From positions 1 to 25,216 of the forward strand of contig CBDUBU010000023.1 of the NCBI GenBank assembly GCA_965365465.1: DNA of 25,216 nt, in the 5' to 3' direction. The translations under genes were made by a program, and so were the position numbers. Shown piece by piece: positions 16,041 to 22,794 of the stretch; position 1 is the first letter of the stretch, and every line of letters starts with the position of its first letter. The notes under the pieces were generated by a model. The model saw only the letters and a program-made list of their open reading frames with translations, did no database searches and was not told the origin of the DNA. Source of the stretch: CBDUBU01 sp965365465. Lineage in GTDB: Bacteria; Bacteroidota; Rhodothermia; Rhodothermales; DASSAV01.

Positions 16041-16052
16041 GCGCCGCGGCGC
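16041..16052. repeat. 12-bp GC palindrome just after wzc
   Basis: GCGCCGCGGCGC is self-complementary and starts 20 bp after the wzc TGA. It could form a short stem, but there is no following T-tract, so it is not a convincing intrinsic terminator. Confidence 0.4.
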
Positions 16053-16170
16053 CCTCTGGTTTCCAGCGTCTGTGTTAGCCCTCAAAAGTGAATGAAAAAC
16101 CGGGCCGCGGTCGAACGGAGTTGCAGGCAATAATTTCTGCGTTTCTGTGACCGACGTGGCGGAGCTATGC

Positions 16171-16200
16171 TTGAACAGTAAGTGTTGGACGTTAGATAAA
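16171..16200 (+). promoter_or_regulatory. Weak sigma-70-like promoter candidate upstream of the upxY-like gene
   Basis: TTGAAC (16171-16176) and GATAAA (16195-16200) are separated by 18 bp, each with four of six consensus bases. The element lies about 50 bp before the ATG at 16253. The 231-bp gap after wzc is large for this cluster, which makes a separate promoter plausible. Promoter consensus differs in Bacteroidota, so confidence is low. Confidence 0.25.
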
Positions 16201-16236
16201 GGCCAGGGAGAGGTCTCGCGTTTCTTCTCTGGCTTT
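16198..16236 (+). promoter_or_regulatory. Leader hairpin upstream of the upxY-like gene
   Basis: AAAGGCCAGGGAG (from 16198) can pair with TTCTCTGGCTTT (to ~16235): AAAG/CTTT and CCAG/CTGG are exact, with one bulged G and a few G-U pairs, and a loop containing GTCTCGCG. It sits in the 5' leader 17 bp before the ATG. Such a hairpin could take part in control by the antiterminator itself; this is inference. Confidence 0.3.
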
Positions 16237-16252
16237 CGTAGCCTGAGATGCC

Positions 16253-16795
16253 ATGAGCGAAGTTCAAAAGGAAACGAAGATGCGCCGCTGGCGGGTTTTT
16301 TACACCTTTCCACGCGCAGAAAAAAAGTGTGAAAGTAGGCTTGCAGAGCGGGAAGTTGAAGTGTTCCTGCCCAAGCATACCGTGGTTCGCCAGTGGTCGG
16401 ATCGGAAAAAAAAGGTTGTTGAGCCGCTGTTCCGCAATTATATCTTTGCCCGTGTCGATGAGCGCGAGCGCCTGCTGGTTCTACAGGTGGAGGGCATCGT
16501 TCGCTGCGTAGGCTTCGACGGGCGACCGGCCGAGTTGACGCAAGACGACATCGAACAGATCCGGATCGCGCAGACCGAGTCGGCGCGGATTTCAGTGCTC
16601 GGGTATCCGCTCCCGGCGCTGGGGGAGGACGTGACCATCGTGGAAGGACCCCTGCAGGGACTTCACGGCCAGGTCATGCAGCACCGGGGACAGACCCGCC
16701 TTGCCATCGTCATTCCCGCCATCCGGCAAGCGCTGACCGTCGAGGTGGATGCGGCCTGGATCCGAACGGCAAAGCCTCGCCACCATGCTGCATGA
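16253..16795 (+). CDS. UpxY/RfaH-like NusG-family transcription antiterminator
   Basis: A 180-residue specialised NusG paralogue. The NGN domain begins at WRVFYTFPRAEKK (Trp13) and has the typical FLPKHTVVRQWSDRKKKVVEPLFRNYIF and a following IVRCVGFDGRPAELT segment. The C-terminal KOW domain is LGEDVTIVEGPLQGLHGQV. In Bacteroides, UpxY proteins bind RNA polymerase and prevent early termination in the leader of their own capsule operon; RfaH does the same for enterobacterial LPS operons. Its place between wzc and the sugar and transferase genes suggests it allows read-through of the long downstream operon. The start at ATG 16253 is used; ATG 16280 (residue 10), just before the NGN domain, is an alternative. 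A 231-bp untranslated gap with hairpins precedes it. The ribosomal housekeeping NusG is normally elsewhere (near rplK), so this is a paralogue. Confidence 0.92.
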   Translation: MSEVQKETKMRRWRVFYTFPRAEKKCESRLAEREVEVFLPKHTVVRQWSDRKKKVVEPLFRNYIFARVDERERLLVLQVEGIVRCVGFDGRPAELTQDDIEQIRIAQTESARISVLGYPLPALGEDVTIVEGPLQGLHGQVMQHRGQTRLAIVIPAIRQALTVEVDAAWIRTAKPRHHAA

Positions 16796-16796
16796 G

Positions 16797-16832
16797 GAGC
16801 CGCTTTTTTTCCGGCAACAGGCTCTGCGGCTC
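16797..16832 (+). terminator. Possible stem-loop terminator or attenuator after the upxY-like gene
   Basis: GAGCCGC (16797-16803) pairs with GCGGCTC (16826-16832) around a 22-nt loop, followed by ATGTTTTAAC. It begins one base after the TGA at 16793-16795. The T-tract is short and the loop long, so termination would be partial. A leaky terminator here would be the kind of site an antiterminator overrides. Confidence 0.35.
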
Positions 16833-16954
16833 ATGTTTTAACTGTTCCTTTCAGGCGCTTCATTTATCTTCAGGGGCAACCGGTCCCATTGCGTCCTGTA
16901 AAGGGTTGCAGCCTGCCTGACAATCTGGCGCCGCTCACTTACCTCAGATAACAA

Positions 16955-17458
16955 ATGCCTCTCCGCCTCAGTGCTCTGTTTTTTCTCCTTTTGCTCGCAG
17001 GCGCAGCCCGGGCGCAGACGCGCCCCGAGCTTGAGCGGTCCCTGTATAGCCCGGCTTCTTACTATAACTACGCAGAGCCTGGCGACATCACGATGCTTGT
17101 CAACGTCTGGGGCACGGTGCGCAATCCGGGCCTCTACGAGGTTTCTCAGGGCACGCGCCTGAGCACCCTCTTCTCCGTAGCAGGCGGCCCTGCCATCTCG
17201 GAGCGTCTCCGTCGCAACAGCCGCACCATCACCGTTCGGCTGGCCCGTCTGCAGGGAGGGCGGCGTCAGGTCGTTTTCCGGGAAACGATGGAAGATGAGA
17301 TCTTTGCTTCCGAGGATGATCCGGTGCTGGAGGATGGCGATGTGCTCACCGTGGAGACCATAGCGCGGCAACGTTTTGCCTGGCGCGACGCGGTGACCAT
17401 CGTGAACGCGGTGGCGCTCGTTGCGCTCGCCGTCGAGCGGTTCTCCAATATTCAGTAG
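16955..17458 (+). CDS. Short secreted SLBB-domain protein (Wza-related, no Poly_export domain)
   Basis: A 167-residue protein with a clear signal peptide (residues 1-20, LSALFFLLLLAGAARA then Gln21). One soluble-ligand-binding beta-grasp (SLBB) domain spans about 44-120: MLVNVWGTVRNPGLYEVSQG, STLFSVAGGPAIS and a late LEDGDVLTVET. SLBB domains form part of outer-membrane polysaccharide exporters such as Wza. Here the N-terminal Poly_export domain is absent, and a hydrophobic C-terminal segment (about 145-162, VTIVNAVALVALAV) could be an amphipathic or membrane helix like the one of Wza that crosses the outer membrane. There is no Cys after the signal sequence, so it is not an obvious lipoprotein. 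It lies 160 bp after the upxY-like gene and 17 bp before rmlA. It may be an accessory exporter part; function is not established. Confidence 0.82.
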   Translation: MPLRLSALFFLLLLAGAARAQTRPELERSLYSPASYYNYAEPGDITMLVNVWGTVRNPGLYEVSQGTRLSTLFSVAGGPAISERLRRNSRTITVRLARLQGGRRQVVFRETMEDEIFASEDDPVLEDGDVLTVETIARQRFAWRDAVTIVNAVALVALAVERFSNIQ

Positions 17459-17475
17459 CGTCCGCCGTACCTCGC

Positions 17476-18354
17476 ATGAAAGGGATTATTCTGGCCGGAG
17501 GATCCGGCACGCGGCTCTACCCGCTGACGCTTGCCATGAGCAAGCAACTCATGCCGGTCTATGACAAGCCGATGATCTACTACCCGCTCAGCGTGCTCAT
17601 GCTTGCGGGGATCCGGGACTTGCTCGTCATTTCGACGCCCTACGATGTGGCTCACTTCGAGCGGCTGCTTGGCGACGGTGGGCGCTGGGGGCTTTCCATC
17701 GCGTATGCCGTTCAGCCGGAGCCGCGCGGCATTGCGCAGGCGTTCCTGATCGGGGAGCAATTCATTGGAAGTGATTCCGTCTGCCTCGTGCTCGGCGACA
17801 ACATCTTCTACGGCCACGGCCTGCCCGAGATGCTCCAGCGGTCGGTTCAATTGGACCGGGGGGCCGCTATCTATGCCTACTACGTCAGCGATCCGGAGCG
17901 CTATGGCGTCGTTGCATTTGACGAAGAGGGCCGGGCCGTCGATATCCAGGAGAAACCGGCGTCGCCGCGCTCGAACTACGCAGTGACGGGCCTCTACTTC
18001 TATGACAACGAGGTCGTGGAGGTCGCCCGTTCGCTGTCGCCATCGGAACGGGGGGAGCTTGAGATCACGGATGTCAACCGCTATTACCTGGATCGGGGAA
18101 GCCTGCGCGTAGAGGTCATGGGGCGCGGTATGGCCTGGCTCGATACCGGCACCCACCAGTCGCTGCTCGAAGCCTCCAACTTCATTCAGGTTGTCCAGAC
18201 GCGCCAGGGCCTCCAGATCGCCTGTCCCGAAGAAATCGCCTATCGGGCCGGCTGGATCTCTGCCGAAGACCTGGAGCGCGTAGCTGGCCCGATGCAGAAA
18301 AACGACTATGGCCGGTACTTGCTGAACCTGATCCGCCGGGAGGTGCTCCTTTGA
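17476..18354 (+). CDS. rfbA: Glucose-1-phosphate thymidylyltransferase (RmlA)
   Basis: A 292-residue cytoplasmic enzyme that makes dTDP-glucose from dTTP and glucose-1-phosphate, the first step of dTDP-L-rhamnose and related deoxysugar synthesis. The nucleotide-binding motif KGIILAGGSGTRLYPLT is at the N-terminus. SKQLMPVYDKPMIYYPLS, YAVQPEPRGIAQAF, LGDNIFYGHG (metal-binding Asp), DIQEKPASPRSNYAVTGLYF, GELEITDVNRYYL and AWLDTGTH all match RmlA. Length is exactly typical. The start is ATG 17476, 17 bp after the SLBB gene stop. The TGA overlaps the TTG start of rmlC by four bases. rmlB and rmlD are not in the window. Confidence 0.97.
   Translation: MKGIILAGGSGTRLYPLTLAMSKQLMPVYDKPMIYYPLSVLMLAGIRDLLVISTPYDVAHFERLLGDGGRWGLSIAYAVQPEPRGIAQAFLIGEQFIGSDSVCLVLGDNIFYGHGLPEMLQRSVQLDRGAAIYAYYVSDPERYGVVAFDEEGRAVDIQEKPASPRSNYAVTGLYFYDNEVVEVARSLSPSERGELEITDVNRYYLDRGSLRVEVMGRGMAWLDTGTHQSLLEASNFIQVVQTRQGLQIACPEEIAYRAGWISAEDLERVAGPMQKNDYGRYLLNLIRREVLL
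18339..18345 (+). promoter_or_regulatory. Strong ribosome binding site for rmlC (TTG start)
   Basis: GGAGGTG lies five bases before TTG 18351 and inside the end of rmlA. It decides the TTG start of rmlC, since no ATG or GTG is near. Confidence 0.8.
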
Positions 18355-18911
18355 AGCGGATTGAAACGCCGCTCTCCGGTCTCGTGCTTATCGAGCCGGA
18401 TGTCTACGGCGATGAACGCGGCTGGTTCATGGAGACCTGGAACGCGCAACGCTACCAGGAAATCGGGTTGGATCTCGCCTTTGTTCAGGATAACCTGTCT
18501 TTCTCGTATCACGGAGCCTTGCGCGGATTGCACTACCAGAACCCGCATCCGCAGGGCAAGCTTGTGAGCGTGCTGGAAGGCGAGGTGTTCGATGTAGCGG
18601 TGGATCTGCGCAAAGACTCCCCGACCTTTGCCCGGTGGTACAGCGTCACGCTGTCGGCTGAGAACAGGCTACAGCTTTACGTGCCGGAGGGGTTTGCGCA
18701 TGGCTTTGTCGTGACCGGACGGACGGCGCTTTTCCACTACAAATGCACAACCTTCTATAACCGGGAAGCCGAGCGCGCGCTTCGCTGGGACGACCCGGAA
18801 ATAGGCATCGCCTGGCCTGTCGAAAAGCCTGTGCTTTCGCCAAAGGATGCGGCGGCGCCGTTCCTTTCGGCGGCGCCGCCTGAGCATCTCTTTACTCGGG
18901 TAGGGGGCTGA
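18351..18911 (+). CDS. rfbC: dTDP-4-dehydrorhamnose 3,5-epimerase (RmlC)
   Basis: A 186-residue cupin-fold enzyme that epimerises C3 and C5 of dTDP-4-keto-6-deoxy-glucose. Family motifs are in order: GDERGWFMETWN, FVQDNLSFSYHGALRGLHYQ with the catalytic His61, KLVSVLEGEVFDVAVDLR, LYVPEGFAHGFVV, and Tyr130 in LFHYKCTTFY, then DDPEIGIAWP. Both key residues (His, Tyr) are kept. Start codon TTG 18351, supported by the GGAGGTG site and by the N-terminal strand; it overlaps the rmlA stop (TTGA), so the two are translationally coupled. Together with rmlA it points to a dTDP-L-rhamnose-type sugar, but dehydratase RmlB and reductase RmlD must be encoded elsewhere. A strong hairpin lies in the last part of the coding sequence. 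Confidence 0.95.
   Translation: MKRIETPLSGLVLIEPDVYGDERGWFMETWNAQRYQEIGLDLAFVQDNLSFSYHGALRGLHYQNPHPQGKLVSVLEGEVFDVAVDLRKDSPTFARWYSVTLSAENRLQLYVPEGFAHGFVVTGRTALFHYKCTTFYNREAERALRWDDPEIGIAWPVEKPVLSPKDAAAPFLSAAPPEHLFTRVGG
18851..18880 (+). repeat. Perfect 10-bp GC inverted repeat near the end of rmlC
   Basis: GGCGGCGCCG (18851-18860) and CGGCGCCGCC (18871-18880) are exact reverse complements with a 10-nt loop TTCCTTTCGG, within codons for AAPFLSAAPP, about 31 bp before the stop. The predicted RNA stem is all G/C. There is no T-tract after it. Confidence 0.75.
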
Positions 18912-18996
18912 CGTGCCTGGCGGCGATAGACCCGGATGCTTCGCGTTTGCGCAGGGCGCGTCCCGTTGCTCCTCCGGGTTGACCCATGGACGTATT

Positions 18997-19001
18997 GGAG
19001 G
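18997..19001 (+). promoter_or_regulatory. Ribosome binding site deciding the wzx start
   Basis: GGAGG is six bases before TTG 19008. The upstream ATG at 18936 has no such site, so TTG 19008 is preferred. Confidence 0.7.
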
Positions 19002-19007
19002 CGTGGA

Positions 19008-20486
19008 TTGAACAGGCCAAGGGAGGAAGCAAGCCTGCTCCGGCGCGTCCTGAGTTATGCGCCGGGCAGTCTGGCGCCCACCGCCCTTACGCTTGCATCC
19101 ACCTTTATCTACACACGGGTGTTTTCAACCGAAGGCTACGGACGCTATACCGTAGTCTGGAGCCTGGTTATATTGCTGGCGACCCTCGGTTCGCAATGGG
19201 TCGAACAGTCGGTCAACCGCTATCTGCCTGCCGCCGGAAACGCTCAAGAGCGTGCTGCCATTCTAAAAGGACTGGGAGCGGCAGCGCGGGTTATCCTGAT
19301 GATGGGTGGAATCGTGGGCCTGGCTGTCCTGGCGGCGCAGCAGGCGCTGGCGCCGGTATGGCGTCCGTTCATGGCGGCAGGCGTTTTTGCTGCGGTCCTG
19401 TTCGGCCTGTTCAATGCCATGCTGGTCGTGCTCCAGGCGGAGATGCGCGCCCGTGAGCACACGCTGTTCAGGCTGGCCGATGCCTCGGGGCGGTTTATCC
19501 TCACGCTCGGACTGGTTTTTTTGGTCCGTAAGGCCCCGGATGCGCTCATCTGGGGGTCTTTTGCAGGCACGCTCATCGTGATGCCTCTGCTCTGGACAAG
19601 GGCTCATGTGCCGGCGCCGTGGGCGCGAAGCAGTCATGCAGCGCGGGAGCAGCTTCGCCGTTTTGCCGGCTACGGCCTGCCCTTCATCGGCTGGTTCTTC
19701 TGCACCGGACTGCTCAGCTACAGCGACCGCTACATCATTCAGGTCTTCCAGGATGCATCCCAGGTAGGCATTTATGCAGCCAACTACAGCATGGTCGGGG
19801 GCGTCACGGGTCTCATGGCGGCCCCGTTTTTGCTCGCCTTCCATCCTCACCTGATGCAGGCATGGGCGCGGCGTGACAGCGCCGAGGTAGGCGGCATTCT
19901 GGCGCAAATCGCCGAGTGGTATCTGCTCGTCGGAACGCTGCTGGTCGGATTCGTATGGCTGTTCAGCCGCGAAGCAGCTACGCTCCTGCTCGGGTCGGCT
20001 TTCCGGGAAGGCCACCGCGTGATGCCCGTCGTGCTGGCTGGTTCTCTGCTCTGGAGCCTGGCTATGTACACCCACAAGCCGCTTGAGTTTGCCGAGAGAA
20101 CACGCCTCATGCTGGTCGTAGCCGCCGGCTGCGCCGCCCTCAACGTCATGCTTAACCTGCTGCTGGTGCCCATCTACGGGTACATGGCCGCAGCTTTCAA
20201 TACACTGGCGGCTTATCTGGCCTACAACCTGACTGTGACGGTGCTGGGTCGAGGGGTCGTCTCATGGCGCGTGAACTGGCGCCGCGTAGCGCCGGGGCTG
20301 TTGGTCGGCATCGCCGGGGTGCTGGGCATCGGATTTTTGAAAGAGAAGATAGCAGCAGGGGAGGTGTTGCGTATTGGATTATCCCTCGCCGCATTCCTGC
20401 TGGTTGCCCTCCTGGTGTTGGTCGCCGCTGGGCATGGCTCCGCAATCAAGGCATTATTTCATAAAGTTGTTTATGACCGCTCCTAG
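19008..20486 (+). CDS. wzx: Wzx-type polysaccharide flippase (MATE/MOP superfamily)
   Basis: About 492 residues and strongly hydrophobic, with some 12-14 membrane helices. It carries undecaprenyl-linked repeat units across the inner membrane. The N-terminal LSYAPGSLAPTALTLASTFIYTRV and FSTEGYGRYTVVWSL are typical of the PST/Wzx group. The middle segment FAGYGLPFIGWFFCTGLLSYSDRYIIQVF with GIYAANYSMVGG is the second half-repeat, and LLLVPIYGYMAAAFNTLAAY marks a late helix pair. Start TTG 19008 is chosen for its GGAGG site; ATG 18936 would add 24 polar residues with no ribosome binding site. The next glycosyltransferase starts 14 bp before the stop, so the genes are coupled. It is the fourth gene after the upxY-like regulator. 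Confidence 0.92.
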   Translation: MNRPREEASLLRRVLSYAPGSLAPTALTLASTFIYTRVFSTEGYGRYTVVWSLVILLATLGSQWVEQSVNRYLPAAGNAQERAAILKGLGAAARVILMMGGIVGLAVLAAQQALAPVWRPFMAAGVFAAVLFGLFNAMLVVLQAEMRAREHTLFRLADASGRFILTLGLVFLVRKAPDALIWGSFAGTLIVMPLLWTRAHVPAPWARSSHAAREQLRRFAGYGLPFIGWFFCTGLLSYSDRYIIQVFQDASQVGIYAANYSMVGGVTGLMAAPFLLAFHPHLMQAWARRDSAEVGGILAQIAEWYLLVGTLLVGFVWLFSREAATLLLGSAFREGHRVMPVVLAGSLLWSLAMYTHKPLEFAERTRLMLVVAAGCAALNVMLNLLLVPIYGYMAAAFNTLAAYLAYNLTVTVLGRGVVSWRVNWRRVAPGLLVGIAGVLGIGFLKEKIAAGEVLRIGLSLAAFLLVALLVLVAAGHGSAIKALFHKVVYDRS

Positions 20487-21399
20487 CGTCCGTGTGGTCA
20501 TCCTGAACTACAACCAGCCGGAGATGACGGCCCGGTGCGTCCGGACAGTGCTGGAACAGGACTGCGACTCGTTGGAGGTGGTCGTTGTGGACAATGCCTC
20601 AACTGCAGAAAGCTATAGACTGCTCTCCCGCCTGCTTCCCGGTAACGTTGCTCTGGTGCGCAGCGAGACGAACCGGGGCTATGCCGCCGGCAACAACGTG
20701 GGTATGCGTTTCCAGGGAGAATCCCCGAAGCCTGACTATTATCTCATTCTGAACAACGATGCCGAACTGAAAGACCCCGCAACCATCCTGATCCTGATCC
20801 GCGCCTTGCAGTCCGATAGGGATGCGGTAGCCGTTTCTCCTCTGATAAATGATCCGGATCGTGGCAATCCCCATCACACCATCCAGGTTCGACGTGTCCC
20901 TGACTTCTGGACCACGCTCGTCGCGGGAAGCTGGTGGCTCAGAAGGCTTCCGGTCTTCAGGCAGTACGTTGACAGCTATGTCTACCGCGAATGCATTCCA
21001 TGGGAGCAGAACAAGATTTACGCCTCGGAAACGATCAACGGCGCGTGTTTTCTCGTGCGCCGGGATTTTATGGACTCCATAGGATTGCTTGACGAAGGGA
21101 CATTCCTGTATTACGAAGAGTTGATCCTGGGAGCGCAGATCAAGCTGCGGAACAAGAAGTGCCTGCTTGCCACATCAACACGGGTAGATCATTATCAGGG
21201 AAGTTCGACCAGTCATACTCCCTGGCGGTTCAATACCGGAATGTTCAGGGAGCAGGTCCGCAGCGAGCTATATTATTGCCGCCGTTATCTGAAGGTCACG
21301 AAGCCGCTTATCTGGCTGGTGTTATGCATCCGGGAGATCGACCTGTTGACGAAGCGACTGGCGCTTGGATTGCTCGGCAGGGTCGCAAGAACTTCATAA
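20473..21399 (+). CDS. Family 2 glycosyltransferase, rhamnosyltransferase-like
   Basis: A 308-residue GT-A fold enzyme. SVRVVILNYNQPEMTARCV is the first strand and helix, and VVVDNASTAE carries the nucleotide-binding Asp. NRGYAAGNNVGM and LILNNDAELKDP (the metal-binding Asp motif, about residue 95) follow, then INGACFLVRRDFMDSIGLLDEGTFLYYEEL with the catalytic-base region. These motifs are those of the WcaA/RfbF-like group, of which many are rhamnosyltransferases; nearby rmlA and rmlC fit that reading but do not prove it. The C-terminus has a hydrophobic stretch (LIWLVLCIREIDLL) that may rest on the membrane. The ATG at 20473 lies 14 bp inside the end of wzx. An open frame further upstream to 20374 overlaps wzx and has no homology. 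Confidence 0.92.
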   Translation: MTAPSVRVVILNYNQPEMTARCVRTVLEQDCDSLEVVVVDNASTAESYRLLSRLLPGNVALVRSETNRGYAAGNNVGMRFQGESPKPDYYLILNNDAELKDPATILILIRALQSDRDAVAVSPLINDPDRGNPHHTIQVRRVPDFWTTLVAGSWWLRRLPVFRQYVDSYVYRECIPWEQNKIYASETINGACFLVRRDFMDSIGLLDEGTFLYYEELILGAQIKLRNKKCLLATSTRVDHYQGSSTSHTPWRFNTGMFREQVRSELYYCRRYLKVTKPLIWLVLCIREIDLLTKRLALGLLGRVARTS

Positions 21400-21456
21400 G
21401 CGCCCCGGCAGGCTTCTATTCCGGGAACGGCTGGCTCTTATCACCGATGATGGCGT

Positions 21457-22794
21457 ATGTATCTGTTCATTGATCTCGTCGGCTTTTCTGTTGCCTTTGC
21501 GCTGACGGCATGGGCCTTCAGGCGAAGCAGCTATGTGGTCAATCCGGCAGTGATCTACTCATCGGTCTGGATCATTGCGATCCTCGGCAACCAGTTATTC
21601 CTGGATGGGGTGTTGCGGGTGGATGCCTACACGCTTGTCCTTTTTTTCGGAGTCTGGTGGCTTTTTTTAGCCGGGATTCTCGTGATGATGCCTCGAAGAC
21701 AAGAGCTTGGAGCGCTGGCTGTGGCGCGCCGCCGCCCTGCCTTCTTCTGGCTTGGTGTCCTGGTAATGCTGCACGTTGTTTCGATTGTCGTTGAGTTTCG
21801 CAGCAATCCCTTCCTCTGGAACAACCTCCGCCTGTTTACAAACCCTGGCGAAGCCGTCAATGCACTGGCGTGGTTGCGGGTTACAGGGCAGTTCAGGGAG
21901 CTTGATCTGCCCTGGTTCCTGGAGCCTTTCCGGCAGGCCAGCCTCCTGTATATTCCTCTGGCTGTGCTGATGAAGCGCCAGGGGCATCTCTCTACGACAT
22001 CTCTGGGAGTGCTGATAACGGTAGGCATTATTGCCACCTTTACACATTTTACGCGCGCGCCCGCGCTCGGACTGATTACTGCTACGCTGGTGGCGCTTGT
22101 GATCGCTTATCCTGAGAAAAAGAAGGTGTTCGCCGTTGGGGCGGCGACACTGTTCGGGAGCCTGGTCGTGCTGTTTCTGCTGATGCAGTTTATCCTGCTT
22201 GAGAGCGCGCGTGTAGACCCGAACAGCATCTGGCTTGTAGTATCGTCCTATTTCGGCGGGCCGCTCCGTGCGTACGAGACGATCCTTCAGGATGGGTATG
22301 GCTACGGTGAACAAGGATTCTACTCGCTTGACATGGTCAACTTTGTCCTCTATAAACTCGGCATGATCAGCGACTATCCTTCACTGGTTCGGGAATTTGT
22401 CCAACTTCCGACAGGAACGACCAATCTGTATACGTATCTGGATGCCTTTACGCTGGATGCAGGCATCGGTGGAGCGCTTCTGGGAGCGCTCGTCTTCGGT
22501 TTGTTTTCCGGGTTCTGGTTTAACAAGACCATGAAGAAAAGGTCCTATTTCTTTGTTGCTACCTATGGATTGGTCGCCTACTACGTGACCATGTCTGTCG
22601 CAAACAACGAACTGATACGGATCAATTTTGTGTTGTATCTATTGATAGCGGCCATAGTGAATTTGTTTGTTTCACACAGGCTCGTCCTGGCCGGAACCCG
22701 TTACAGGAAGGAAAAAAGCCAATGCGGATACTCTGTGTATTTGGACGGTACAACTATGGCGATCCCGCCCGCGGGGAAGGGTATGAATACGTGA
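21457..22794 (+). CDS. wzy: Wzy-like oligosaccharide repeat-unit polymerase
   Basis: A 445-residue inner-membrane protein with about 11-12 hydrophobic helices and a larger extracytoplasmic loop in the second half (SYFGGPLRAYETILQDGYGYGE to YLDAFTLDAGIGG). This loop resembles the O-antigen/oligosaccharide repeat-unit polymerase family, where a conserved Tyr/Asp-rich segment lies before a late helix. Such enzymes join repeat units at the periplasmic face. These proteins vary greatly in sequence, so assignment rests on topology, length, the loop and its place between flippase and transferase genes. The start is ATG 21457, 57 bp after the previous stop. Its last 73 bp overlap the start of the next gene in another frame; the final ~25 residues are hydrophilic and do not resemble the family. 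Confidence 0.82.
   Translation: MYLFIDLVGFSVAFALTAWAFRRSSYVVNPAVIYSSVWIIAILGNQLFLDGVLRVDAYTLVLFFGVWWLFLAGILVMMPRRQELGALAVARRRPAFFWLGVLVMLHVVSIVVEFRSNPFLWNNLRLFTNPGEAVNALAWLRVTGQFRELDLPWFLEPFRQASLLYIPLAVLMKRQGHLSTTSLGVLITVGIIATFTHFTRAPALGLITATLVALVIAYPEKKKVFAVGAATLFGSLVVLFLLMQFILLESARVDPNSIWLVVSSYFGGPLRAYETILQDGYGYGEQGFYSLDMVNFVLYKLGMISDYPSLVREFVQLPTGTTNLYTYLDAFTLDAGIGGALLGALVFGLFSGFWFNKTMKKRSYFFVATYGLVAYYVTMSVANNELIRINFVLYLLIAAIVNLFVSHRLVLAGTRYRKEKSQCGYSVYLDGTTMAIPPAGKGMNT
22705..22712 (+). promoter_or_regulatory. Ribosome binding site of the CgeB-like gene inside wzy
   Basis: AGGAAGGA lies nine bases before ATG 22722, within the end of wzy. It supports the start of the CgeB-like glycosyltransferase and so the real 73-bp gene overlap. 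Confidence 0.65.

Noticed and set aside
16158..16170. GGCGGAGCTATGC resembles the enterobacterial ops element (GGCGGTAGCGTGC)
   Set aside because: The match is partial, ops is specific to RfaH of Enterobacteria, and the site lies upstream of the candidate promoter of the antiterminator gene. I treat it as coincidence.
18936..19007. ATG 18936 as start of wzx
   Set aside because: No ribosome binding site there, and it would add a polar non-conserved stretch; TTG 19008 has GGAGG six bases upstream.
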